DNA from: Zymomonas sp.
GTDB taxonomy: Bacteria; Pseudomonadota; Alphaproteobacteria; Sphingomonadales; Sphingomonadaceae
DNA: 21,652 nt
Reading direction: 5' to 3'
Assembly: GCA_027489105.1 (NCBI GenBank)
Contig: JAIYAJ010000561.1
Coordinates: 1-21,652 of the forward strand
The position numbers and the translations under genes were made by a program. Shown here one piece after another: positions 16,113 through 21,652 of the stretch; position 1 is the stretch's first letter, and every line of letters begins with the position of its first letter. Below the pieces are notes generated by a model. It searched no databases, was not told the DNA's origin, and saw nothing but the letters and a program-made list of their open reading frames with translations.

Positions 16113-16892
16113 TCAGACCTGGCTGAAGCCGCCGTCGATCAGGAATTCGGCGCAGGTCACGAAGCTGGCGGCTTCCGAGCAGAGGAAGACCACGCCGCCG
16201 CCCATTTCGTCGGGCCGACCGAGACGACCGATCGGATGGCGCGCCTTGATCGCGGCTTCCGACACCTCCCGCGAGGGCACGGCGCCAAGTTCGATATAGC
16301 GGTCGATGATCGACCCGAGCATACCGGTGTCGACCCCGCCCGGATGGACGCTGTTCACCCGGATGTTGTAGCCGAGCGCGGCAAACTCTGCGCCAAGGCA
16401 CTTGGACAGCATCTTCACCGCCGCCTTGCTGGTGCAATAGGCCGCGTTGAACGCCGCGCCGCGCAGGCCGCCGACGCTGGAGAAATTGACGATCGAGGCA
16501 CCGCCCTTGCGGGCCTTGCCGCCCTCCTTGAGCAGTGGCAGCAGCGCCTGCGTGCCGATCACGACAGAATCGACGTTGATCGCGTTGACGCGGTGCCATT
16601 CGGCGAGGGGGGTGTCCTCCATCTTGCCGACGATCGACAGGCCGGCATTGTTCACCAGCGCGTCGAGGCGGCCATAGTCGCGCTCGATCATCGCGGCGAG
16701 CGCGGCCCAGTCCTCGGCCTTGGTCACGTCGTGGCGCATCACTGCATCGGCGCCGATATCGGCGGGGGGCTCGTTGAGATCGGTCGCGATCACGGTCGCA
16801 TTCGCGGCCTTCATCGCCTTGACGATTTCCCGGCCGATACCGCCGGCGGCGCCGGTGACGACCGCCACCACATTGTCGAGAGCGATCGTCAT
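16113..16892 (-). CDS. SDR-family NAD(P)-dependent oxidoreductase (third of three)
   Basis: A 259-residue classical short-chain dehydrogenase. The cofactor loop is TGAAGGIG (13-20), and D38 after the second strand suggests NAD over NADP. NNAG is at 81-84, and the catalytic set is N106, S139, Y152 and K156 (YCTSK). The typical C-terminal tail is FLIDGGFSQV. The start at 16892 is chosen because its ATG overlaps the stop of the preceding SDR (ATGA). An ATG four codons upstream is possible but lies directly against the GGAGG. It is the last gene of the SDR operon and ends before the hairpin at 16062-16094. The likely role is oxidation of an alcohol, or reduction of a ketone, in the same pathway as the two SDRs before it. 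Confidence 0.9.
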   Translation of the reverse strand: MTIALDNVVAVVTGAAGGIGREIVKAMKAANATVIATDLNEPPADIGADAVMRHDVTKAEDWAALAAMIERDYGRLDALVNNAGLSIVGKMEDTPLAEWHRVNAINVDSVVIGTQALLPLLKEGGKARKGGASIVNFSSVGGLRGAAFNAAYCTSKAAVKMLSKCLGAEFAALGYNIRVNSVHPGGVDTGMLGSIIDRYIELGAVPSREVSEAAIKARHPIGRLGRPDEMGGGVVFLCSEAASFVTCAEFLIDGGFSQV

Positions 16893-17707
16893 TGTGCCGT
16901 CCATCCTCCGTCCACGACCAGCTCGGCGCCGGTCACATAGCTGCTGTCCTCGCTGGCGAGGAAATAGCAGGCGCCGGCGATTTCCGACGGATCGGCGAGC
17001 CGGCCGCTCGGCGTCGTCGCGGCCATCGTGTCGATCAGGTCCTGCGGCTTTTCGGCGACGCCCTGATCGACCCAGCGCTGGAAACCGGCGTTGAGCAGCG
17101 GGGTGAGCACGAAGCCCGGATGGACCGAATTGGCGCGGATCGGCGTGCGCTTCTGCGCGAACTCGATCGCGATGCCCTTGGTGAACAGGCGGACGGCGCC
17201 CTTGGTCGCATTATAGGCCGAAACCTCGCTATAGCCGACGAGGCCCATGATCGAGCTGATGTTGATGATGCTCGACCCGCCCTTGATGCCAGCGCCGCTC
17301 TCGGCGAGCATCGGCGTGAAGGTGCGCGTGCCGAGGAAGACGCCGTCGACATTGACGGCCATGATCCGCCGCCAGGCGTCCATGGTCAGCGTCTCGACCG
17401 GTCCGGTCAGGTCGGTGCCGGCATTGTTCACCAGGATGTGCAGACGGCCATGCTGCTTATTCACATGGTCGAGCGCCGCCGCCCAATCCTCTTCCTTGGT
17501 GACATTGGCAGAGACATAGCTCGCAGCCTGCCCCAGCTTCGCCATGGTTTCCTTCACGACATCGCTATCCGCCGCATCGAGGTCGGACAGGACGACTTCG
17601 GCGCCCTCCGACAGATAGCGCTCGACGACCGCGAGGCCGATGCCGCGCAGACCACCCGATATGAAGGCGACGCGCCCTTCGAGGCGCCGTGCTCCGCTAT
17701 TGCTCAT
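16889..17707 (-). CDS. SDR-family NAD(P)-dependent oxidoreductase (second of three)
   Basis: A 272-residue classical short-chain dehydrogenase. The cofactor loop is SGGLRGIG (17-24) and D42 favours NAD. NNAGT is at 94-98, and the catalytic set N119, S152, Y165 and K169 (YNATK) is complete. The C-terminus is ELVVDGGW. The start at 17707 overlaps the stop of the preceding SDR (ATGA), which is preferred to an in-frame ATG 28 codons upstream inside that gene, where the extra sequence is Cys- and Arg-rich nonsense. An insertion around residues 205-230 (RWVDQGVAEKPQDLIDTM) lies in the substrate-lid region and may set specificity. It is translationally coupled on both sides. Confidence 0.91.
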   Translation of the reverse strand: MSNSGARRLEGRVAFISGGLRGIGLAVVERYLSEGAEVVLSDLDAADSDVVKETMAKLGQAASYVSANVTKEEDWAAALDHVNKQHGRLHILVNNAGTDLTGPVETLTMDAWRRIMAVNVDGVFLGTRTFTPMLAESGAGIKGGSSIINISSIMGLVGYSEVSAYNATKGAVRLFTKGIAIEFAQKRTPIRANSVHPGFVLTPLLNAGFQRWVDQGVAEKPQDLIDTMAATTPSGRLADPSEIAGACYFLASEDSSYVTGAELVVDGGWTAQ

Positions 17708-18486
17708 ACGCCCATCATCCCGGCAGTGCTGGCACCGTCGATCACATATTCGGCACCCGAAACAAAAGCCGCCTCGTCCGATCCCAGCCATGACACGAGG
17801 CCGCAGACTTCCTCGACTGTCGCCATGCGGCGGAGCGGGGACATGCCCTCATAGGCGGCGCGCGCTCCGGCCTCGTCGCCCGACTTGGCGATGATCTGTT
17901 TGATCAGCGCGGTCTCGACGACGCCCGGCAGGACCGCGTTGACGCGGATCTTGTAGCCCTTGGCGCCGCAATGGAGCGCGGCCGACTTCGCCAGCGCGAT
18001 CACCGCCGACTTCGATACCGAATAGCTGACATAATTGCCGAGCGCGCGGTGCGCGTTCATCGACGAATTGATGATGATCGACCCGGTCGGGCCGCCGGGA
18101 TTGTCGCGCATCGTGCGGATCGCATGCTGCACGGTCAGCATCACCCCGGTCTGGTTGACGCCGATCACCTTGTTCCAGGCCTCGATCGAGACGTCCTCGA
18201 TATCGGCGCCGCCCCGCTCCGTGCCGGCATTGGCGAAGGCGATGTCGAGCCGGCCATGGGCCGACAGGATGCGCTCCATCAGGGTGGGCCATGCGGCCGC
18301 CTCCTCGACCCGGTGCGTCTCGAAGGTCGCGCCGGTCTCGGCGCAAAGTTCTTCGGCGGCGGCGGCGTTGGAGCCGGTGAAGACGACCTTGGCGCCATCC
18401 TCGACGAACCGGCGAACGGCACCGGCGCCGATGCCAGAGGTACCTCCGGTGACCAGCGCCACCTTTCCTTCAAGCCGTTTGCTCAC
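17704..18486 (-). CDS. SDR-family NAD(P)-dependent oxidoreductase (first of three)
   Basis: A 260-residue classical short-chain dehydrogenase. The cofactor loop is TGGTSGIG (13-20), and the segment after the second strand (FTGSN) lacks the Asp seen in its two neighbours, so its cofactor choice may differ. ANAG is at 85-88, with N111, S141/S142, Y155 and K159 (YSVSK). The start codon is GTG, supported by GGGAG six bases upstream. An unusual tail, DGASTAGMMGV, replaces the common DGG ending. It is the first gene of the minus-strand operon and diverges from the Rieske oxygenase gene, with 154 bases between the start codons. Confidence 0.91.
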   Translation of the reverse strand: MSKRLEGKVALVTGGTSGIGAGAVRRFVEDGAKVVFTGSNAAAAEELCAETGATFETHRVEEAAAWPTLMERILSAHGRLDIAFANAGTERGGADIEDVSIEAWNKVIGVNQTGVMLTVQHAIRTMRDNPGGPTGSIIINSSMNAHRALGNYVSYSVSKSAVIALAKSAALHCGAKGYKIRVNAVLPGVVETALIKQIIAKSGDEAGARAAYEGMSPLRRMATVEEVCGLVSWLGSDEAAFVSGAEYVIDGASTAGMMGV

Positions 18487-18640
18487 GGCACTCTCCCAAT
18501 CATATATGTCTGCAGAACCGGACTATCTGTTTCGCGGATTTGGCCGACCGCGCAACCTATGCTTTCGATAAGGTGACGGCGCCGACGCCTGCGGGGCACA
18601 ACCGGCAAAACGCATAATCTTTAGGATGAAGGATTCGACC
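18487..18640. promoter_or_regulatory. Divergent promoter region between the SDR operon and the Rieske oxygenase
   Basis: This stretch separates the two divergent starts and must hold both promoters. It contains an AT-rich run near the SDR side (ATCATATATGTCTG, about 18498-18511), usable as a minus-strand -10 (TATATG). On the oxygenase side CATAAT (18613-18618) could be a plus-strand -10. No good -35 is seen for either. CAGA and TCTG flank nine bases at about 18512-18528, but this is too short to call an operator. Confidence 0.4.
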
Positions 18641-20059
18641 ATGGCCGAACGTGATCCGAAGCAGGGCGGCGGCTTCGAGCGGTGCCCCGGAACCAGCTGG
18701 GAAGACCTGATGGCTCAGGACTCCCGCACCGCTCCGGCGATCCTGACGCAGGAAAGCTACGAATATCTCGGCTCGGATCCGATCCCTGCGGAGCGCTACA
18801 CGAGCGAGGCCTTTGCCCAGCTCGAGCGTGAGCGGATGTGGCCCTATGTGTGGCAGTTCGCCGCCCGCGAAGAAGATTTGCCCGAGCCCGGCGATTTCGT
18901 CGTCTATGAAAATGCCGGCCGGTCCTTCCTGATCAGCCGTCAGGACGACGGTTCGGTCCGCGCCTTCCACAATGTCTGTCTCCATCGCGGCCGCAAGCTG
19001 CGGACCGACGACGGCAGCGCCGACACCTTCCAGTGTCCGTTCCACGGCTTCACCTGGAAGAAGGACGGCAGCTTTTCCCACATGCCCTGCCAGTGGGACT
19101 TCAAACATCTCGACCCGAAGGAGCTGACGCTGCCGGAGGCCGAGGTCGGCCGCTGGGGCGGTTATATCTTCCTGCGCGAGGAGCCGGGCGGCCCGACGCT
19201 CGAGGAATTCCTCGCGCCGCTGCCCGAGCATTTCAAGCGCTGGCGGCATGAGGAATGCACGACGGTCATCTGGGTGGCCAAGGAAGTCCCGGCCAATTGG
19301 AAGGTGACCGCCGAGGCCTTCATGGAAGCCTGGCACACCGTCGTCACCCACCCGCAGCTGCTGCCCTTCTCGGGCGACGCGAACAGCGCCTATTGGTTCT
19401 GGGGCGACAATGTGAACGTCAATCTCGTGCCCTTCGGCGTGCTCAGCCCGCACCTCGATCCTGACGGCAAGAGCCAGCAGTGGATCGTCGACGAGTTCAT
19501 CAAATATAATGGTCGCTCTGCCGACAATTACGACCCGTCGGGCGATCCCTATGCGGTTACCGTTCCCGAAGGGCAGACGGCGCGCGAGGCGCTGGGTGCT
19601 GCAATGCGCAAGAGCTATGAGGAGCAGACCGGCTACGACCATTCGGAAGCGACCGACGCCGAGCTGCTAGACGCGCTCGTCTACAATGTCTTCCCGAACT
19701 TCGCCCCGTGGGGCGGCTATATGCCCAACATCGTCTATCGCTGGAAGCCGGGCAAGACGCCCGACACCTGCATCATGGAGGTGCGCATCCTGTCCCGCGT
19801 GAAGAAGGGCGAGCCGATCCCGCGCAGCTGCGAACTGCACATGCTCGGGCCCGATGAGCCCTGGACCGCAGCGGCCGAGCTCGGTGGCCTCGGCCCGGTG
19901 TTCGAGCAGGACATGGAAAATCTGCCCTTCGTTCAGGAAGGGCTCCACTGCTCGAAGACCGGAAAGGTCCAGCTGGCCGATTATCAGGAAATCCGCATCC
20001 GCCAGTTCCACCAGACGATGGAGAAGTACATCAACGGCGAACTGGGCGCGCGCAAATGA
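18641..20059 (+). CDS. Rieske non-heme iron oxygenase, alpha (catalytic) subunit
   Basis: A 472-residue ring-hydroxylating-type oxygenase. The Rieske [2Fe-2S] domain has C113-x-H115 (NVCLHRGRKL) and C132-x2-H135 (CPFHGFTW), 16 residues apart. The catalytic domain has the iron ligands H232 and H237 (EAWHTVVTHP) and a likely carboxylate ligand D424 (FEQDMENLPF). The bridging acid three residues before the first His, usually Asp, is Glu (E229), as in carnitine monooxygenase CntA. The start at 18641 has AAGGA seven bases upstream; an ATG five codons earlier sits directly on AGG. No beta subunit, ferredoxin or reductase gene is nearby, so electrons must come from proteins encoded elsewhere. It is coupled to the ThuA-like gene by an ATGA overlap. 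The substrate is unknown; it may hydroxylate a ring or act as a demethylase. Confidence 0.92.
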   Translation: MAERDPKQGGGFERCPGTSWEDLMAQDSRTAPAILTQESYEYLGSDPIPAERYTSEAFAQLERERMWPYVWQFAAREEDLPEPGDFVVYENAGRSFLISRQDDGSVRAFHNVCLHRGRKLRTDDGSADTFQCPFHGFTWKKDGSFSHMPCQWDFKHLDPKELTLPEAEVGRWGGYIFLREEPGGPTLEEFLAPLPEHFKRWRHEECTTVIWVAKEVPANWKVTAEAFMEAWHTVVTHPQLLPFSGDANSAYWFWGDNVNVNLVPFGVLSPHLDPDGKSQQWIVDEFIKYNGRSADNYDPSGDPYAVTVPEGQTAREALGAAMRKSYEEQTGYDHSEATDAELLDALVYNVFPNFAPWGGYMPNIVYRWKPGKTPDTCIMEVRILSRVKKGEPIPRSCELHMLGPDEPWTAAAELGGLGPVFEQDMENLPFVQEGLHCSKTGKVQLADYQEIRIRQFHQTMEKYINGELGARK

Positions 20060-20826
20060 GCGAGGCGGGTACGGAAGCGCGCCCGCCGCGCATCGACTGT
20101 GTGCTGATCTGTGGTGGCGTGTGGCACGACATGGACTTCGCTCGTCTGGAGCTGCTCAAGCTTCTGGCCGAGGACCAGAGCGTTCGCACGCGGGTGTTCG
20201 AGGATTATGAGAATATCGAGGCGATCGCCGCCGCTGACATCATCATCACCTATACCTGCGACGTGACGCCGTCGCTCAAGGCGCAGGAGGCACTGCGCGA
20301 CTGGCTTGCCAAGGGCGGGCGCTGGTATGCGCTACACGGCACCAATTCGGTGTTGCGTCTGCTCGAAAACGGCCTGTGGGACGCGCCGCGCTGGGCGCCG
20401 CTGATGATGGACATGCTTGGAAGCCAGTTCGTCTCGCATCCGCCGATCGCGCCTTATCGTGTGACGGTCGCCGATCCCGAACATGAGCTGGTTCGCGGCG
20501 TCGAACCCTTCGATACGACCGACGAGCTCTACCATCTGGAAACCCATGGTGATCTGCACGTGCTGCTGGAAACCGAGTGCACCGAGCCGGGCACCGGCTT
20601 CGTCGAGGCCGCAGACGCGCTGGGCACCCAGCCCGTCTTCTACATCAAGCAGCACGGAAAGGGCGCGGTGCTTTACCTGACCCTGGGCCATTGCCGCGGG
20701 CATTATGACTTGCAGCCTATGCTCGACTGGTGGCCCTCGGTCGACCGGTGCGCCTGGGATTTGCCGGTCTTCTATGACCTTCTGCGTCGCGGCATCGGCT
20801 GGATCAAGCAGCGCGAGACCGCCTGA
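20056..20826 (+). CDS. ThuA-like domain protein
   Basis: A 256-residue protein with the ThuA-like fold, related to class I glutamine amidotransferases. The first strand and loop read VLICGGVWHD (16-25). The middle has GGRWYALHGTNS (87-98), then GSQFVSHPP (122-130) and HELVRGVEPFDTTDELYHL (143-161). Near the end are YLTLGHCRGHYDL (207-219) and the closing helix GIGWI. ThuA-like proteins are usually tied to sugar use, though the exact reaction is unclear in most cases. Here its start codon overlaps the stop of the Rieske oxygenase gene (ATGA), which points to a joint role with that enzyme, for instance handling its product. That would be a departure from carbohydrate contexts and is inference. 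Full length, no damage. Confidence 0.85.
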   Translation: MSEAGTEARPPRIDCVLICGGVWHDMDFARLELLKLLAEDQSVRTRVFEDYENIEAIAAADIIITYTCDVTPSLKAQEALRDWLAKGGRWYALHGTNSVLRLLENGLWDAPRWAPLMMDMLGSQFVSHPPIAPYRVTVADPEHELVRGVEPFDTTDELYHLETHGDLHVLLETECTEPGTGFVEAADALGTQPVFYIKQHGKGAVLYLTLGHCRGHYDLQPMLDWWPSVDRCAWDLPVFYDLLRRGIGWIKQRETA

Positions 20827-20847
20827 GGCAGGCAGCTGTTGTCCGAT

Positions 20848-20874
20848 CGAGCGCGATTTCGGTCGACGCGCTCG
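20848..20874 (+). other. Eight-base-pair hairpin downstream of the ThuA-like gene
   Basis: CGAGCGCG and CGCGCTCG are perfect inverted arms around an 11-base loop, 21 bases past the stop codon. It precedes the strong terminator at 20901-20930 and may stabilise the mRNA 3' end. It has no T-run. Confidence 0.3.
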
Positions 20875-20900
20875 CCGCAGCATAGATGAAGCGCTACGGA

Positions 20901-20930
20901 AAATGCCGTGACCTTCCGGTCACGGCATTT
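20901..20930. terminator. Strong bidirectional intrinsic terminator
   Basis: AAATGCCGTGACC (20901-20913) and GGTCACGGCATTT (20918-20930) form a perfect 13-bp stem closed by the tetraloop TTCC. On the plus strand TTTCTGTTT follows; on the minus strand the stem also ends in TTT. It lies between the convergent ThuA-like gene and the acyl-CoA dehydrogenase gene and should stop transcripts from both. Confidence 0.85.
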
Positions 20931-20954
20931 CTGTTTCAGTGGCCGATGGCCTGA

Positions 20955-21652
20955 TCAGGCGTTGCCCGCATACCGATCGAGTGCCGTTTGGGGATCGTCC
21001 GGCCAGCGTGACAGGACCAGCAGGCGCTTGTGGCCATGACCGATGATCAACTCGTCGCTGACGCCCATGCCCCCGTGGAACTGCATCATCTCATGGCCCA
21101 GCTCGATCGAGGCGGGGGAGACGAACGCACGCAGGCCCAGGACCGCCTGATGGAAATCCGGCTCGCCCCACGAAACGAGCGCGAGATTGAGCAGCGCCCG
21201 CGACTGTTCGATCGCGGTATATTGCGCGACCATGCGGTGCTGGATCGCCTGGAAGCTGGCGAGCTTGGCGCCGAACTGCTCACGCGTCCGCAGATATTCC
21301 TGCGTTTCGGCGAACAGGCGTTCCATGATGCCGAGCGCTTCCGCCGAACGGGCGAGGCTGACCAGATCGTCGATCTCGGCCAGCGCCGCCATGCCGCCGT
21401 CGAGCCTGTTGCCCGCGTCGACGACCACGTCCCGCAGATCGAGCGCAACCGCCATCGATCCGTCGGCCATGCGCCAGCTGCGATAGGTCAGGCCGGGGCT
21501 GCCGGCGGGGACGAGATAGAAGGCTACCTCGTCCAGCGAATGGGCCGCGCCGCCCGTACGTGCGCTGACGATATAGGCGTCGACGCCCGATCCGGCCGGG
21601 ACGAAAGGCTTGCTGCCGCTAAGGCTGATGCCGCCATCCGAGATGGTCGCAC
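20955..21652 (-). CDS. Acyl-CoA dehydrogenase, C-terminal part (cut by right edge)
   Basis: The frame is open from the right edge to the stop at 20955, showing 231 residues of a flavoprotein that oxidises acyl-CoA to enoyl-CoA. The visible part starts in the middle beta domain (ISLSGSKPFVPAG...DAYIVSAR). The C-terminal helical domain follows with REQFGAKLASFQAIQHR, typical of the FAD and tetramer contact, and QFHGGMGVSDELIIGHGHKRL, the family's QxHGG motif. The N-terminal domain lies outside the window. No obvious Glu is seen at the usual end-of-domain catalytic place, as in relatives acting on bulky substrates, but the missing part prevents a verdict. An ATG at 21470 is internal, not the start. 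Confidence 0.88.
   Translation of the reverse strand, partial: ATISDGGISLSGSKPFVPAGSGVDAYIVSARTGGAAHSLDEVAFYLVPAGSPGLTYRSWRMADGSMAVALDLRDVVVDAGNRLDGGMAALAEIDDLVSLARSAEALGIMERLFAETQEYLRTREQFGAKLASFQAIQHRMVAQYTAIEQSRALLNLALVSWGEPDFHQAVLGLRAFVSPASIELGHEMMQFHGGMGVSDELIIGHGHKRLLVLSRWPDDPQTALDRYAGNA

Noticed and set aside
17708..17791. N-terminal extension of the second SDR
   Set aside because: It lies inside the preceding SDR gene and reads as Cys/Arg-rich sequence; the ATGA overlap gives a better start.
16892..17854. A 320-codon plus-strand open frame over the second SDR gene
   Set aside because: The SDR motifs are on the minus strand; the plus frame is low-complexity.
18557..19642. A 361-codon minus-strand open frame over the Rieske oxygenase gene
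   Set aside because: The oxygenase frame carries all cofactor ligands. This frame has none and overlaps it completely.

Overview
This is a GC-rich window with densely packed genes. Its character suggests an alphaproteobacterium of the sphingomonad type. The grounds are an outer-membrane TonB-dependent receptor embedded in a catabolic cluster, a Rieske oxygenase with several short-chain dehydrogenases, and CoA-thioester enzymes. The taxon is inferred from gene content and style; there is no rRNA or marker gene to prove it.

Left block (1-6785): housekeeping and envelope functions. A gene cut by the left edge and a DUF445 membrane protein lie on the minus strand. Upstream of them is a two-gene RND efflux operon (periplasmic adaptor, then pump), also on the minus strand. 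A perfect AT-rich palindrome at 5882-5898 sits on the predicted promoter of that operon and looks like a repressor operator. A secreted SIMPL (DUF541) protein is transcribed divergently and ends in a strong hairpin. Two small hypothetical genes follow (6818-6994 minus, 7251-7520 plus).

Middle block (7705-16052, plus strand): an accessory catabolic region. It holds a double-domain CaiB/BaiF-type CoA-transferase, a thiolase-like protein of the TLP1 type without the usual nucleophilic cysteine, a LysR regulator, an enoyl-CoA hydratase/isomerase and a TonB-dependent receptor. A hairpin at 16062-16094 separates it from the convergent genes.

Right block (16113-20826): three SDR genes on the minus strand, each overlapping the next by ATGA. 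They diverge from a Rieske oxygenase alpha subunit that is itself ATGA-coupled to a ThuA-like protein. A 13-bp perfect stem terminator (20901-20930) then separates these from an acyl-CoA dehydrogenase entering from the right edge.

Working model (inference): the middle and right blocks form one pathway. A hydrophobic or cyclic substrate enters through the TonB receptor, is oxygenated by the Rieske enzyme and dehydrogenated by the SDRs. It is then converted to a CoA thioester by the CaiB-like protein and shortened by the acyl-CoA dehydrogenase, hydratase and thiolase-like protein, with the LysR protein as local regulator. The substrate cannot be read from the sequence. No ferredoxin, ferredoxin reductase or oxygenase beta subunit is present in the window. 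No tRNA, rRNA, CRISPR array, insertion sequence or clear gene wreckage was seen. No gene-free stretch exceeds about 260 bases.
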